This document shows, piece by piece, positions 15,577 through 25,442 of a stretch of 64,000 bases of DNA. The notes beneath the pieces are model-generated. The model saw only the letters and a program-made list of their open reading frames with translations. It made no database searches and had not been told where the DNA came from. Every line of letters starts with the position of its first letter. The first letter of the stretch is position 1. Position numbers and translations under genes: made by a program. The DNA is from Streptomyces flaveolus (GTDB taxonomy: Bacteria > Actinomycetota > Actinomycetes > Streptomycetales > Streptomycetaceae). The stretch lies in assembly GCF_000716535.1 (NCBI RefSeq), contig NZ_JNWV01000007.1:1-64000 (forward strand), in the 5' to 3' direction.

Positions 15577-16253
15577 CCCGTGTGCTCGTCGTCGAGGACG
15601 AGGAGTCCTTCTCCGACGCCCTGTCGTACATGCTCCGCAAGGAGGGCTTCGAGGTCGCCGTCGCGGCGACCGGCCCTGACGGCCTGGACGAGTTCGAGCG
15701 CAACGGCGCCGATCTGGTCCTGCTCGACCTGATGCTGCCGGGCCTGCCCGGCACCGAGGTCTGCCGTCAGCTACGCGGCCGTTCCAACGTCCCCGTGATC
15801 ATGGTGACCGCCAAGGACAGCGAGATCGACAAGGTTGTCGGGCTCGAAATAGGAGCCGACGACTACGTCACCAAGCCGTTCTCCTCCCGCGAGCTGGTCG
15901 CCCGCATCCGCGCGGTGCTGCGCCGGCGCGGCGAGCCGGAGGAGGTCACCCCGGCCGCGCTGGAGGCGGGCCCGGTCCGGATGGACGTCGACCGGCACGT
16001 GGTCACCGTCGGCGGCTCGAAGGTCGACCTGCCGCTCAAGGAGTTCGACCTGCTGGAGATGCTGCTGCGCAACGCGGGCCGCGTGCTCACCCGCATGCAG
16101 CTCATCGACCGCGTCTGGGGCGCCGACTACGTGGGCGACACCAAGACCCTCGACGTCCACGTCAAGCGTCTGCGCGCCAAGATCGAACCGGACCCGGGCG
16201 CGCCGCGGTACCTGGTGACGGTGCGGGGTCTGGGCTACAAGTTCGAGCCGTAA
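15573..16253 (+). CDS. phoP: phosphate response regulator PhoP
   Basis: A 226-aa OmpR-family regulator: receiver domain with acidic pocket at residues 8-10 and phospho-acceptor Asp52 (LVLLDLMLPG), Lys in the ITAK-like VTAKDSE block, and a winged-helix DNA-binding domain (about residues 130-226, ending TVRGLGYKFEP). The GTG start overlaps the phoR stop (GTGA), so translation is coupled. It activates phosphate scavenging and represses secondary metabolism in Streptomyces (family knowledge). A strong terminator follows. Confidence 0.97.
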   Translation: MTRVLVVEDEESFSDALSYMLRKEGFEVAVAATGPDGLDEFERNGADLVLLDLMLPGLPGTEVCRQLRGRSNVPVIMVTAKDSEIDKVVGLEIGADDYVTKPFSSRELVARIRAVLRRRGEPEEVTPAALEAGPVRMDVDRHVVTVGGSKVDLPLKEFDLLEMLLRNAGRVLTRMQLIDRVWGADYVGDTKTLDVHVKRLRAKIEPDPGAPRYLVTVRGLGYKFEP

Positions 16254-16293
16254 ACCGTGGACGCCTGCAGATAGAAAAACGCTTGTACATATG

Positions 16294-16330
16294 CCGAAGG
16301 GCGGCACCCGCGCGGGGTGCCGCCCTTCGG
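16294..16330. terminator. terminator of phoR-phoP and of the lipoprotein gene
   Basis: A perfect long stem CCGAAGGGCGGCACCC / GGGTGCCGCCCTTCGG with a 5-nt loop between the convergent phoP and lipoprotein genes. Confidence 0.9.
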
Positions 16331-16341
16331 CGTACGGCTGG

Positions 16342-17016
16342 TCAGTGGCCGGCGGCCGAGGCCGACGCCGAGTCGTGCGGGGTGGCGGCCTCGCCGGACG
16401 CGGTGGCCGACGGGCTCGTCCCGTGGCCGCTCGCCGGCTTGCCGCTGCCGGTCGCGCTGCCGGACGGGCTGGCCGGGGCGCCGCCGGCGGCCGGGGCGGA
16501 CGGGACCTGGCTAGGGCCCCACTTGTCGAAGTAGCTGGTGGCCGGGACGACGAAGGCGCGCAGGCTCACCTTGCCGGTCTTGCTGAAGGTGAAGGTGATC
16601 TTCTGGGCGTTGCCGTCCTGGACGGCCTCACGGCCGCTGGGCAGCGTCGCGGACGCGTTGTCCTTGCCGCCGAGGATCAGCGAGCCGCCCGCCGGAACGG
16701 TCAGGCTCTGGCCCTTGGCGGGCTTCAGCTCGGCGGACGTGCCGCTGGTGTCCAGGGTGACCGACTGGAGGGTCTGGTCGGTGCGCCCGGAGTTGAAGAC
16801 GGTCGCGGAGATCACCGCGGGGCCCGTCGACTGGAGGTCGGGCTGGGTGATGACCAGAGCGTTCTGGATCTTGATGTCGCCCACGCTGGTCGCCGCGTTG
16901 TCCGGCTTGATCTCCAGGGTCTGGGCGTTGTTTCCGGCGCCGCAGGCGGCGAGCGAGGCGATCGAGAAGACGATGGCGGAGGCGGCGAGGGCGCCGCGTC
17001 GAAGGCTGCTGCTCAC
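16342..17016 (-). CDS. secreted lipoprotein
   Basis: A 224-aa protein with an N-terminal signal peptide and lipobox (SLAAC, Cys about residue 25). The mature part is a beta-rich domain (about residues 33-165: ALVITQPDLQ, VISATVFNSGR, SLILGGKDNASATLPSG), followed by an Ala/Pro/Ser/Gly-rich tail ending in His. It resembles DUF461-like lipoproteins of actinobacteria, and the spacing of conserved segments suggests an immunoglobulin-like or cupredoxin-like fold. It is convergent with phoP and shares its terminator. Function unknown; the location beside the Pho genes is conserved in Streptomyces as I recall. Confidence 0.8.
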   Translation of the reverse strand: MSSSLRRGALAASAIVFSIASLAACGAGNNAQTLEIKPDNAATSVGDIKIQNALVITQPDLQSTGPAVISATVFNSGRTDQTLQSVTLDTSGTSAELKPAKGQSLTVPAGGSLILGGKDNASATLPSGREAVQDGNAQKITFTFSKTGKVSLRAFVVPATSYFDKWGPSQVPSAPAAGGAPASPSGSATGSGKPASGHGTSPSATASGEAATPHDSASASAAGH

Positions 17017-17642
17017 GGCGGCGGCAACTCCTTGAACGCGCGGGCGGCTCCCCTTATAAAGCCGCCCTAAGTGTCTGTCAGCGGACTTAGGTTACCGAGC
17101 CGTTCCCAGGCCATCGCACCCGACCCTCCCCCCGGCCCCGGGCTTCCCTCCGGGTGGGGGTACCCCGCGGGGCACATCTGACTCAGCGGTCACATTGCGG
17201 AGCCGCTGGTCTGTCATTCACATAACGCGAGGGCGACCCCCTCTCGGCGCCTCACAACGACGCTCGCAAAATTTCCGTGAAGGAATGTCCGAGCCCCCCG
17301 GATATTGATCACGGAGCACCCCTCCGGCAGCCGTTGATCAATTCTGGATTCGTCTCACATCCGGCCACGGCCACCGAACGGAGTAGCGGAAGTCGCACGC
17401 TTGAGACCGGACAAATCGGGATGTTACGCCACTCGGAGCGACCCCCCGAGGCGTGTGACGTACGTGTTTCGCCCTGCCCGGAGAGCCCCTCCGACCTGCG
17501 AATACCCGCTTCCGGAGACTCGCCGCAGCACGTTCCGGTTGCTGTTGTCAAGCCCTGAGATATGCCCTGACCTGCGAAAACGCCATTCAGAAGACGCCGT
17601 ATCCGTGTTACCCTGGATAGCCACGGAAGGGGTACCTGTCAC
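17017..17642. other. intergenic region upstream of carD
   Basis: About 625 bp between the divergent lipoprotein gene and carD. It is less GC-rich than the genes around it and holds promoter sequence for both. Open frames at 17277-17558 and 17309-17551 overlap each other on opposite strands, have no Shine-Dalgarno and look random, so I do not call them. Confidence 0.6.
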
Positions 17643-18125
17643 ATGACGTTCAAGGTTGGCGACACCGTGGTCTATCCCCATCACGGGGCCGCGCTGATCG
17701 AGGCTATCGAAACTCGCCAGATCAAAGGCGTGGACAAGACCTACTTGGTGCTGAAGGTCGCCCAGGGTGACCTGACGGTACGTGTGCCAGCGGACAATGC
17801 GGAGTTCGTCGGCGTGCGTGATGTGGTCGGTCAGGACGGGCTGGACCGGGTCTTCGAGGTGCTGCGCGCGCCGTACGCCGAGGAGCCCACGAACTGGTCC
17901 CGTCGCTACAAGGCAAACCTGGAGAAGCTCGCCTCCGGCGATGTCATCAAGGTCGCGGAAGTCGTTCGTGACCTGTGGCGTCGCGAGCGCGAGCGCGGAC
18001 TGTCCGCCGGTGAGAAGCGCATGCTCGCCAAGGCCCGCCAGATCCTGGTGAGCGAGCTGGCTCTCGCGGAGAACACGAACGAAGACAAGGCCGAGGCCCT
18101 GCTCGACGAGGTGCTCGCCTCCTGA
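17643..18125 (+). CDS. carD: CarD-family RNA polymerase-binding transcription factor
   Basis: A 160-aa protein: N-terminal RNA-polymerase interaction domain ([20 protein letters not shown], Tudor-like) and C-terminal helical DNA-binding domain with the conserved Trp in [13 protein letters not shown]. CarD stabilises the open promoter complex at many actinobacterial promoters, including rRNA promoters, and is usually essential. ATG 17643 has a GGAAGGGG Shine-Dalgarno. Its position before ispD-ispF is the standard actinobacterial order. Confidence 0.96.
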   Translation: MTFKVGDTVVYPHHGAALIEAIETRQIKGVDKTYLVLKVAQGDLTVRVPADNAEFVGVRDVVGQDGLDRVFEVLRAPYAEEPTNWSRRYKANLEKLASGDVIKVAEVVRDLWRRERERGLSAGEKRMLAKARQILVSELALAENTNEDKAEALLDEVLAS

Positions 18126-18479
18126 CGCGCAACGGCAGCGAACCTTCGCTTCCGGCACGCTCAGCACACTGAAATGCCGCGGTGCCCGATGACACTGACC
18201 TGTCGCCGGGCGCTGCGGCATATTGCGTCCCCGCAGCGGGTGCTTCTCGGGAAGCCTGTGACCGGGAAGCCTGTGGATCAACCCCCCGACACGCGATCCC
18301 CCGATAATCGATCCCCGGTCGATACTCGATCCCCGGTGCTCGATGCGCCGGTACTCGATGTGCCGGCCCGGGCGGATGGCTCGACCAGGGTCACGGAAAG
18401 GGTCCGGTCAAGGCGTCGCGCCCGGCACTCCTCCAGGCCATACCCACCTAGGTCGAGCACACAAACCTGACAGGAACCG
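18126..18479. repeat. carD-ispD spacer with degenerate short repeats
   Basis: No gene seen. Between 18248 and 18275 the 13-mer CGGGAAGCCTGTG occurs twice (the second preceded by AC). Between 18294 and 18365 five diverged units begin CGAT (CGATCCCCGGT in the clearest), spaced 14-18 bp apart. This looks like a short decayed minisatellite. Confidence 0.55.
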
Positions 18480-19232
18480 ATGTCTGACGAATCGCGCCCC
18501 ACGCCCGCGCAGACCCCCGTCGCCGCCGTGATTCCGGCCGCCGGCCGGGGCGTGCGGCTCGGTCCGGGCGCCCCCAAGGCGCTCCGCGCGCTGAACGGCA
18601 CGCCCATGCTCATCCACGCGGTCCGCGCCCTCGCCGCGTCCCGCCATGTCTCGCTGGTGATCGTCGTGGCCCCGCCGGACGGCGCCGCGGAGGTCAAGTC
18701 CCTGCTCGACGCGCACGCGCTGCCGGAGCGGACGGACTTCCAGGTCGTCCCCGGCGGCTCGTCCCGCCAGGAGTCCGTCCGGATCGGCCTGGGCGCCCTG
18801 CCGCCGCACTACCGGATCGTCCTCGTCCACGACGCGGCCCGGCCGCTCGTGCCGGTGGACACGGTCGACGCGGTCATCGAGGCCGTACGCGACGGCGCCC
18901 CCGCCGTGGTGCCCGCGCTGCCGCTGGCCGACACGGTCAAGGAGGTCGCGCCCGCGGACGTGATCGGCGACCCCGAGCCGGTCGTCGCCACCCCCGAGCG
19001 GGCCCGGCTGCGCGCCGTCCAGACCCCGCAGGGCTTCGACCGGGCGACCCTGGTCCGCGCCCACGAGACCGTCACCGAGAACGTCACCGACGACGCGAGC
19101 ATGGTGGAGCAGCTCGGGCTGCCGGTCGTGGCCGTCCCCGGACACGAGGAGGCCTTCAAGGTGACCCGGCCCCTCGACCTGATCCTCGCCGAGGCGGTCC
19201 TGGCCCGCAGGAGGCTGACCGATGGCTTCTGA
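18480..19232 (+). CDS. ispD: 2-C-methyl-D-erythritol 4-phosphate cytidylyltransferase
   Basis: A 250-aa enzyme that joins CTP and MEP in the non-mevalonate isoprenoid pathway. The nucleotide-binding motif [18 protein letters not shown] lies near residue 18, and the substrate loop [10 protein letters not shown] and conserved TPQGFDR are present. The N-terminal extension is short. AGGA precedes ATG 18480. The last 11 bp overlap the ispF start, so the two are translated together. Confidence 0.96.
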   Translation: MSDESRPTPAQTPVAAVIPAAGRGVRLGPGAPKALRALNGTPMLIHAVRALAASRHVSLVIVVAPPDGAAEVKSLLDAHALPERTDFQVVPGGSSRQESVRIGLGALPPHYRIVLVHDAARPLVPVDTVDAVIEAVRDGAPAVVPALPLADTVKEVAPADVIGDPEPVVATPERARLRAVQTPQGFDRATLVRAHETVTENVTDDASMVEQLGLPVVAVPGHEEAFKVTRPLDLILAEAVLARRRLTDGF

Positions 19233-19719
19233 GGCCGGCTTCGTGCTCCCCCAGGTCGGCATCGGCACCGACATCCACGCCTTCGAGGAGGGCCGCGAGC
19301 TGTGGTGCGCGGGCCTGAAGTGGGAGGGGGAGGGGCCCGGCCTGGCCGGCCACTCCGATGCCGACGTCGTCGCCCACGCGGCCTGCAACGCCCTCTTCTC
19401 CGCCGCCGGGCTCGGCGACCTGGGGCAGCACTTCGGCACCGGCCGCCCCGATTGGTCCGGCGCGTCCGGGGTCACCCTGCTCACCGAGGCGGCCCGGATC
19501 GTGCGCGCGGCAGGCTTCACCATCGGCAACGTCGCCGTCCAGGTGATCGGACCCCGCCCGAAGATCGGCAAGCGGCGCGACGAGGCCCAGAAGATCCTCT
19601 CCGAGGCGGCCGGCGCGCCCGTGTCCGTCTCCGGCGCCACGACCGACGGGCTCGGCTTCCCGGGCCGCGAGGAGGGGCTGATGGCGGTGGCCACGGCACT
19701 CGTGGTGCGCGTGAGCTGA
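19222..19719 (+). CDS. ispF: 2-C-methyl-D-erythritol 2,4-cyclodiphosphate synthase
   Basis: A 165-aa enzyme that cyclises CDP-ME 2-phosphate to MEcPP with release of CMP. The zinc ligands Asp and His appear in GIGTDIHAF, the third His in [19 protein letters not shown], and the CMP-binding [14 protein letters not shown] block is near the C-terminus. Length is normal. It starts inside the end of ispD (overlapping frames), so the operon is tight. Confidence 0.96.
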   Translation: MASEAGFVLPQVGIGTDIHAFEEGRELWCAGLKWEGEGPGLAGHSDADVVAHAACNALFSAAGLGDLGQHFGTGRPDWSGASGVTLLTEAARIVRAAGFTIGNVAVQVIGPRPKIGKRRDEAQKILSEAAGAPVSVSGATTDGLGFPGREEGLMAVATALVVRVS

Positions 19720-19775
19720 CGGCGTGGCAGGGTACCCACACGACGACCAGTGATCGTGTATTCCGGAGGGTGCCC

Positions 19776-20180
19776 ATGTCCGCCGTACTGTCCGACCGCC
19801 TGAAGTCCGTGCTCGACGGCAAGGTGTTCGTCGTCTTCGGCACCGTCCAGCCCGACGGCAGCCCGCAGATGTCCCCGGTGTGGGTGAAGCGCGACGGCGA
19901 CGACCTGCTGGTCTCCACGACGGTCGACCGCCGCAAGTACCGGAACCTGGAGCGCGAGCCCCGGGTGACGGTCGTCGTCGTGAACCCCGACGAGCCGTAC
20001 GAGTACGCCGAGATCCGCGGCACCGCCGAGACCACGACCGAGGGCGGCCAGGAACTGATCGACGCACTCAGCCGCAAGTACACCGGCAAGGACTACGCGG
20101 ACTTCAACCCGGCGTCGGGCCAGGACGCCGAGCGGGTGGTCGTACGGATCCGGCCGCGGAAGGTCGTCGGCAGGCTGTGA
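19776..20180 (+). CDS. PPOX class F420-dependent oxidoreductase
   Basis: A 134-aa split beta-barrel flavin/deazaflavin enzyme (VFGTVQPDGSPQMSPVWVKRDGDDLLVSTT, RRKYRNLEREPRVTVVV). Length and motifs fit the F420-binding PPOX subgroup common in Streptomyces. ATG 19776 is chosen for the strong CGGAGGG Shine-Dalgarno; the frame is open far upstream but that part is an ispF shadow. The substrate is unknown. Confidence 0.88.
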   Translation: MSAVLSDRLKSVLDGKVFVVFGTVQPDGSPQMSPVWVKRDGDDLLVSTTVDRRKYRNLEREPRVTVVVVNPDEPYEYAEIRGTAETTTEGGQELIDALSRKYTGKDYADFNPASGQDAERVVVRIRPRKVVGRL

Positions 20181-20263
20181 GGCGGCGGGGCGCGGCCGGG
20201 CGGTGAAGCGGTTTCCCGGTGGGAAGGCGCATGGCACTGCCCGCCGCCCACTACCCTGGAGTG

Positions 20264-21667
20264 GTGACCATTCGCCTGTACGACACCAGCGCCCGGCAGA
20301 TCCGTGACTTCACCCCGCTCAAGCCGGGCTGTGTCTCGATCTACCTGTGCGGCGCCACCGTGCAGGCCGCACCGCACATCGGCCACATCCGCTCGGGCCT
20401 CAACTTCGACATCATGCGCCGCTGGTTCGCGTACCGCGGCTACGAGGTGACGTTCATCCGCAACGTCACCGACATCGACGACAAGATCATCGCCAAGAGC
20501 CACGAGCAGGACCGGCCCTGGTGGTCGATCGGGTACGAGAACGAGCGCGCGTTCAACGAGGGCTACACCGCCCTCGGCTGCCTCCCGCCGACCTACGAGC
20601 CCCGCGCCACCGGCCACATCACCGAGATGGTCGAGATGATGCGGGGTCTCATCGAGCGCGGGCACGCCTACGAGGCCGACGGCAACGTCTACTTCGACGT
20701 ACGGTCCTTCCCGCACTACCTGGAGCTGTCCCGGCAGGAGCTGGACAACCTGCTCCAGCCGTCCGGCGAGGGCGAGACCGGCAAGCGGGACCCGCGCGAC
20801 TTCGCCATGTGGAAGTCGGCCAAGCCGGGCGAGCCGACCTGGCCGACCCCGTGGGGACCGGGGCGCCCCGGCTGGCACCTGGAGTGCTCCGCCATGGCGC
20901 ACAAGTACCTGGGCAGCGCCTTCGACATCCACGGCGGCGGTCTCGACCTGATCTTCCCGCACCACGAGAACGAGATCGCCCAGGCCAAGGCCTACGGCGA
21001 CGACTTCGCCCGGTACTGGGTGCACAACGCCTGGGTGACCATGGCCGGCGACAAGATGTCCAAGTCGCTCGGCAACAGCGTCCTGGTCAGTGAGATGGTC
21101 AAGCAGTGGCGGCCCGTCGTGCTGCGCTACTACCTGGGCACCCCGCACTACCGCTCGATGATCGAGTACAGCGAGGAGTCCCTGCGCGAGGCCGAGTCCG
21201 CGTTCGCGCGGATCGAGGGCTTCGTGCAGCGGGTCACCGAGCTGGCCGGGAAGACGGTCGAGCCGGCCGCCGAGGTCCCGCCCGCCTTCGCCGAGGCGAT
21301 GGACGACGACCTGGGCGTCCCGCAGGCCCTCGCCGTTGTGCACACCACCGTCCGGCAGGGCAACAGCGCACTGGCCGCCGACGACAAGGAAGCGGCCGTC
21401 GCCCGGCTCGCCGAGGTGCGGGCCATGCTCGGCGTCCTCGGCCTCGACCCGCTCGACCCGCACTGGGCCGGTGAGGGCGGCGACCGGAGCGAGGACCTGA
21501 ACGGCGTGGTCGACAGCCTCGTGCGCCTCGTCCTCGACCAGCGCGAGTCCGCCCGCGCCCGCAAGGACTGGGCCACCGCCGACGCCATCCGCGACCAGCT
21601 CGGCCAGGCCGGGCTGGTCATCGAGGACAGCCCGCAGGGCCCGCGCTGGAGCCTCGGCCCGCGCTAG
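20264..21667 (+). CDS. cysS: cysteinyl-tRNA synthetase
   Basis: A 467-aa class I synthetase charging tRNA-Cys. The HIGH motif lies in [16 protein letters not shown] and the KMSKS motif in [11 protein letters not shown]; the zinc ligands (Cys in YLCGAT, Cys in LECSAM, and HHENE) are present. GTG 20264 is chosen because the family N-terminus is MTIRLYDTS and a TACCCT hexamer ends 6 nt before it, as in a leaderless promoter; starts 15 codons upstream are possible. It is followed by a strong hairpin. Confidence 0.95.
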   Translation: MTIRLYDTSARQIRDFTPLKPGCVSIYLCGATVQAAPHIGHIRSGLNFDIMRRWFAYRGYEVTFIRNVTDIDDKIIAKSHEQDRPWWSIGYENERAFNEGYTALGCLPPTYEPRATGHITEMVEMMRGLIERGHAYEADGNVYFDVRSFPHYLELSRQELDNLLQPSGEGETGKRDPRDFAMWKSAKPGEPTWPTPWGPGRPGWHLECSAMAHKYLGSAFDIHGGGLDLIFPHHENEIAQAKAYGDDFARYWVHNAWVTMAGDKMSKSLGNSVLVSEMVKQWRPVVLRYYLGTPHYRSMIEYSEESLREAESAFARIEGFVQRVTELAGKTVEPAAEVPPAFAEAMDDDLGVPQALAVVHTTVRQGNSALAADDKEAAVARLAEVRAMLGVLGLDPLDPHWAGEGGDRSEDLNGVVDSLVRLVLDQRESARARKDWATADAIRDQLGQAGLVIEDSPQGPRWSLGPR

Positions 21668-21684
21668 CCCCCGCTTGATCGATT

Positions 21685-21710
21685 GTGCCGCCCGGCCGTC
21701 CGGGCGGCAC
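21685..21710. terminator. hairpin after cysS
   Basis: Perfect 11-bp stem GTGCCGCCCGG / CCGGGCGGCAC with CCGT loop, 18 nt after the cysS stop. Confidence 0.85.
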
Positions 21711-21755
21711 ACTGCATAAGACGTACGTACGAAAGCTCACGAAGACAGGTAGGTC

Positions 21756-22697
21756 ATGGCCGCGAACAACCGTCGCATGTCCGGCAAGAAGGGCGCGCAG
21801 GTCGGCAGTGGCGGCCAGCGGCGCCGGGGCCTGGAGGGCAAGGGCCCGACCCCGCCCGCCGAGATGCGCAAGGGGCACGCCAAGCAGCGCGCCGCCGCGG
21901 CCAAATCGCGCCGCGCGCAGGGCCGCTCGCAGCAGCGCCGGGGCGGCGGCAGGTCCGCCTCCGAGCTGGTGGTGGGCCGCAACCCGGTCGTCGAGGCGCT
22001 CCGCGAGGGCGTCCCGGCCTCCACCCTCTACGTCCAGCAGTTCATCGACAACGACGAGCGCGTCCGCGAGGCCCTCCAGCTCGCCGCCGAGCGCGGTGGC
22101 ATCAACCTCATGGAGGCCCCGCGTCCCGAGCTGGACCGCATGACGAACGGCCTCAACCACCAGGGCCTCGTCCTCCAGGTCCCGCCGTACGAGTACGCGC
22201 ACCCGGAGGATCTGCTCGACGCCGCCGCCGAGGAGGGCGAGGACCCGCTGGTCGTGGCCCTGGACGGGGTCACCGACCCGCGCAACCTCGGCGCCGTCGT
22301 CCGTTCCGTCTCCGCCTTCGGCGGCCACGGCGTGGTCGTGCCCGAGCGCCGCTCGGCCGGCATGACCGCCGGCGCCTGGAAGACCTCCGCCGGTACGGCC
22401 GCCCGTACGCCGGTCGCCCGCGCCACCAACCTCACCCGGGCCCTGGAGGCCTACAAGAAGGCCGGCCTCACGGTGGTCGGCCTGGCGGCGGACGGCGAGG
22501 TCGAACTCGGCGACCTGGAGGCCCTGGCGGGCCCGGTCGCCATCGTCGTCGGCAGCGAGGGCAAGGGCCTGTCCCGCCTGGTCGGCGAGACCTGCGACTT
22601 CCGCGTCCGCATCCCGATGCCGGGCGGCGCCGAGTCCCTCAACGCGGGTGTCGCCGCCGGGATCGTGCTGTACGAGGCCGCACGCAGGCGGAGCTGA
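21756..22697 (+). CDS. rlmB: 23S rRNA (guanosine-2'-O-)-methyltransferase RlmB
   Basis: A 313-aa SpoU-family methyltransferase that methylates the ribose of G2251-equivalent in 23S rRNA. It has a basic Lys/Arg/Gly-rich N-terminal extension (residues 1-65), a substrate-binding domain ([14 protein letters not shown]) and the trefoil-knot SAM domain with motifs [25 protein letters not shown] and [22 protein letters not shown]. An AGGTAGG Shine-Dalgarno precedes ATG 21756. The cysS-rlmB order is conserved in actinobacteria. Confidence 0.95.
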   Translation: MAANNRRMSGKKGAQVGSGGQRRRGLEGKGPTPPAEMRKGHAKQRAAAAKSRRAQGRSQQRRGGGRSASELVVGRNPVVEALREGVPASTLYVQQFIDNDERVREALQLAAERGGINLMEAPRPELDRMTNGLNHQGLVLQVPPYEYAHPEDLLDAAAEEGEDPLVVALDGVTDPRNLGAVVRSVSAFGGHGVVVPERRSAGMTAGAWKTSAGTAARTPVARATNLTRALEAYKKAGLTVVGLAADGEVELGDLEALAGPVAIVVGSEGKGLSRLVGETCDFRVRIPMPGGAESLNAGVAAGIVLYEAARRRS

Positions 22698-22705
22698 ACA
22701 ACCGT

Positions 22706-22731
22706 CCGGACGGGCCTGAACACCCGTCCGG
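22706..22731. terminator. hairpin after rlmB
   Basis: Perfect 9-bp stem CCGGACGGG / CCCGTCCGG just after the rlmB stop. Confidence 0.8.
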
Positions 22732-22847
22732 AAGTTCACCCTTGCGGGGTAATTCAGGCGTCCATATGGCGCTCGCGCCCGCTTTGACGGGGTCCGGACA
22801 CATCCGGGCGGTCAAAGCAGTGTCCTAACGCCACGTCACTCGGTTAG

Positions 22848-24533
22848 ATGAGTGTGGACACCAGAACACCCCGCACACCCACGGGGGACCGCTCGTCGGG
22901 ATTCGACGACGCTCCCGCGCTGAGCATGGTGAAGGTGCCGAGCGATCCGGCGCAGGTCATCGTCAATCACGCCAGCTTCCGCGTGCAGCTGGGCGCGGCG
23001 GCCAAGCGCACCCAATCCCCGCGGATCGCCCGGCATCTGAGCGCCACCCAGGACACCGCCCGGATGCCCGTCGTGGGCACGGCGGGCCGGGCCGGTGCCA
23101 CCGGCCGCCGCCGCCCCGTCGTGTGGAGCGGCAAGTCCGCCCCCGACGACACCGGCGCCCACCGGCTCCTCCAGGCCGTGCGGGGCAGCAGCGTCCGCCA
23201 CGCCGACGAGCCCGAGGCCGGCGCGACCCAGGTCATCCCGCGCGTCCAGACGGGCTACGCCGACACCTACGACGAACGCGACCGGACCGTCGAGACCCCT
23301 GTCGTCGGCCACCAGCGCACCGCCCCCGACATCGACGGCACCCGCCTCCTGCCGCACATGCGCACGGCCGTCGGCGCCTACGACGACCCCGGCTACCCCG
23401 ACGACCACGAGCCGTACGCCGCCTACCCGGACGACACCGACACCGACACCGACCTCGTTCCCGACGCCGACGCCCCGCGCACCGGCAAGCGCCACGGCGA
23501 CGACCCGGCCCGGCACGCCTACTACCCGGGCCGCCGGCTCAACCTCGGTGTCGTCCTCCTCCCGCTGCGCGTCTTCCTCGGCTTCATCTCCATCTACGCC
23601 GGCATGGGCAAGCTGTGCGACCCCGTCTACTTCGACGGCGGCAAGCGCGGCTCCATGGTCACCTGGCTCAACACGCTGCACCCCTGGGACGTCGCCGAGC
23701 CGCTGCGCCAGTTCGCCCTGCACCACCCGGTCGGCTCCGGCCTGGTCATCGCCTTCCTCCAGGTCGTCGTCGGCGTCCTGACGATCCTGGGCTGCTGGCA
23801 GCGTGTCGCCGCGGTCGTCGGCGCGATGCTCTCCGCCGCGCTGATCGTCACCGTCAGCTGGAAGACCGTCCCGGTCTACGACGCCCCGGACATCATCTAC
23901 CTCGCCGCCTGGTCCCCGCTGATCATCGCCGGCGCCCCCGTCTACTCCGTGGACGGCCGCCTCGCGGGCGGCGCCTGGCGCCGTCTCGGCCCCCGCGCCG
24001 ACATCTGGGAGCTGCGCCGCTACGTCCTGCGCCGCGGCGCGCTGATCACGGTCATCACGGTCGGCCTGACCCTGCTCATCGGCTCCCTGCTGGGCGGTGC
24101 GGTCCGCGACTCCAGCCGCGTGGTCGTCCCCGGCCCCGGCGAGGCGCCCCGCAACCAGCTTCCCGGCTCCCCGCTCCCGCAGGAGCCCGGCACGCGGCAC
24201 AAGAAGACCCCGGCGGCCTCCAGCTCCCCGACGGGCGGCGCCACGGCCGGCGCGAGCCCCTCCGGGGCGGCGACGACCCCGGGCACGAGCCGGGCCACCT
24301 CCGGCACCACCACCACGACCCCGACCCAGACACAGGGCACCACGGGCCAGGTCCCGCCCCGCCGGACGTCCCCGACGACGGGCGGCGCCCCCAGCACGAC
24401 GGCGGGCCCGACGAGCACGGGCGGCGGCGGCACGAGCACCGGTGGCTCTACGACGGGCGGCGGCACGTCCTCGGGCGGCGGCAGCACGTCCACGGGCGGC
24501 CAGCCCGGCCTGGTGGGCGGCCTGCTGGGCTGA
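22848..24533 (+). CDS. DoxX family membrane protein with long Ser/Thr/Gly tail
   Basis: A 561-aa protein. Residues 1-225 are a hydrophilic N-terminal region rich in Asp/Thr. A DoxX-type four-helix membrane domain follows (about residues 228-375: LNLGVVLLPLRVFLGFISIYAGMGKL, QVVVGVLTILGCW), then one more membrane helix near residue 405. The final 140 residues are low-complexity Ser/Thr/Gly/Pro. Family members are often linked to terminal oxidases or thiosulfate:quinone reductases; the role here is unknown. Start ATG 22848 lacks a clear Shine-Dalgarno. Confidence 0.88.
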   Translation: MSVDTRTPRTPTGDRSSGFDDAPALSMVKVPSDPAQVIVNHASFRVQLGAAAKRTQSPRIARHLSATQDTARMPVVGTAGRAGATGRRRPVVWSGKSAPDDTGAHRLLQAVRGSSVRHADEPEAGATQVIPRVQTGYADTYDERDRTVETPVVGHQRTAPDIDGTRLLPHMRTAVGAYDDPGYPDDHEPYAAYPDDTDTDTDLVPDADAPRTGKRHGDDPARHAYYPGRRLNLGVVLLPLRVFLGFISIYAGMGKLCDPVYFDGGKRGSMVTWLNTLHPWDVAEPLRQFALHHPVGSGLVIAFLQVVVGVLTILGCWQRVAAVVGAMLSAALIVTVSWKTVPVYDAPDIIYLAAWSPLIIAGAPVYSVDGRLAGGAWRRLGPRADIWELRRYVLRRGALITVITVGLTLLIGSLLGGAVRDSSRVVVPGPGEAPRNQLPGSPLPQEPGTRHKKTPAASSSPTGGATAGASPSGAATTPGTSRATSGTTTTTPTQTQGTTGQVPPRRTSPTTGGAPSTTAGPTSTGGGGTSTGGSTTGGGTSSGGGSTSTGGQPGLVGGLLG

Positions 24534-24550
24534 AGGAACAGGACAGGAGG

Positions 24551-24582
24551 AAGGCCCCGTACCGAGGGAGGTACGGGGCCTT
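24551..24582. terminator. terminator between DoxX and nucleotidyltransferase genes
   Basis: Perfect stem AAGGCCCCGTACC / GGTACGGGGCCTT with a 6-nt loop and a short T run, between convergent genes. Confidence 0.9.
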
Positions 24583-24608
24583 TCCAACTCCCGGGCACCC
24601 GCGCCCGG

Positions 24609-25340
24609 CTACCGTCCCAGAGCGGCCAGTTCCTTCGCCGCCTCCGTCAGGTCCTTCGCCGTGTCGATGGCCCGCCAGTACGCCCCCTGCGGAATGGGGA
24701 ACCCGGCCAGCTTCTTCTCCCGGGCCAGCCGGGGGAACGTGGTCCGCTCGTGGTCCCCGCGCTCGGGCAGCAGGGAGGCGAACTCCGGCGAGAACACGTA
24801 GACACCCGCGTTGATCTCGAACGTCGACGGCGGCGCCTCGATGAAGTCGGTGATGTGCCCGAACCCGTCGGTCTTCACGGCCCCCCACGGAATCCGCGGC
24901 CGGGCGAGCGCCAGCGTGGCCACGGCGCCCCGCTCGGTGTGGAAGTCGGCCATGTCCCGCAGGGAGAACCGCGTCCAGATGTCCCCGTTAGTGGCGTACC
25001 AGGCCCGGTCGGGGTGGGGGAGACGGGCGGCCGCGTACCGCAGGCCGCCGCCGCGGCCGAGGGGCTCGGTCTCCACGACGGTGGTGACGGAGACGGGAAG
25101 GTCGGCCGAGTCCAGCCACTTCTGCAGGACGTCGGCGAGGTGGCCGCAGGAGACCACGACGTCCGTCACACCTTCCTCGGCCAGCCAGGTCAGCTGGTGG
25201 CCGATGATCGGAGTGCCCGTACCGGGGATCTCGACCATCGGCTTGGGCCGGTCGTCGGTGTACGGACGCAGCCGGGAGCCCTGGCCACCGGCCAGGACCA
25301 CGGCTTGAGTGGGGCGCGACGCGGCGTTCGGATGGGTCAT
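24609..25340 (-). CDS. sugar nucleotidyltransferase (NDP-hexose pyrophosphorylase-like)
   Basis: A 243-aa protein with the nucleotidyltransferase signature VLAGGQGSRLRPYTDDRPKP near residue 15, the conserved GTGTPIIGHQL block, and Asp for metal binding in ATNGDIWTRF. It would make an NDP-sugar from sugar-1-phosphate; at this length there is no left-handed helix domain. A TACAGT hexamer ends 6 nt before ATG 25340, suggesting a leaderless message. The sugar is unknown, but cell-wall glycopolymer synthesis is plausible. Confidence 0.88.
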   Translation of the reverse strand: MTHPNAASRPTQAVVLAGGQGSRLRPYTDDRPKPMVEIPGTGTPIIGHQLTWLAEEGVTDVVVSCGHLADVLQKWLDSADLPVSVTTVVETEPLGRGGGLRYAAARLPHPDRAWYATNGDIWTRFSLRDMADFHTERGAVATLALARPRIPWGAVKTDGFGHITDFIEAPPSTFEINAGVYVFSPEFASLLPERGDHERTTFPRLAREKKLAGFPIPQGAYWRAIDTAKDLTEAAKELAALGR

Positions 25341-25442
25341 GACCGCACTGTACGTGGCGCCCCACGGCTGTTCGCGGGCGGCAACGCGCTCCTTCGGGAG
25401 CCGTTACCCGGTTCTCACCGGGAACCGGCTGGTCCCCGGTGC

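Noticed and set aside
17277..17558. 93-aa frame upstream of carD
   Set aside because: No ribosome site, overlapped by an equal frame on the other strand, and in promoter-like sequence.
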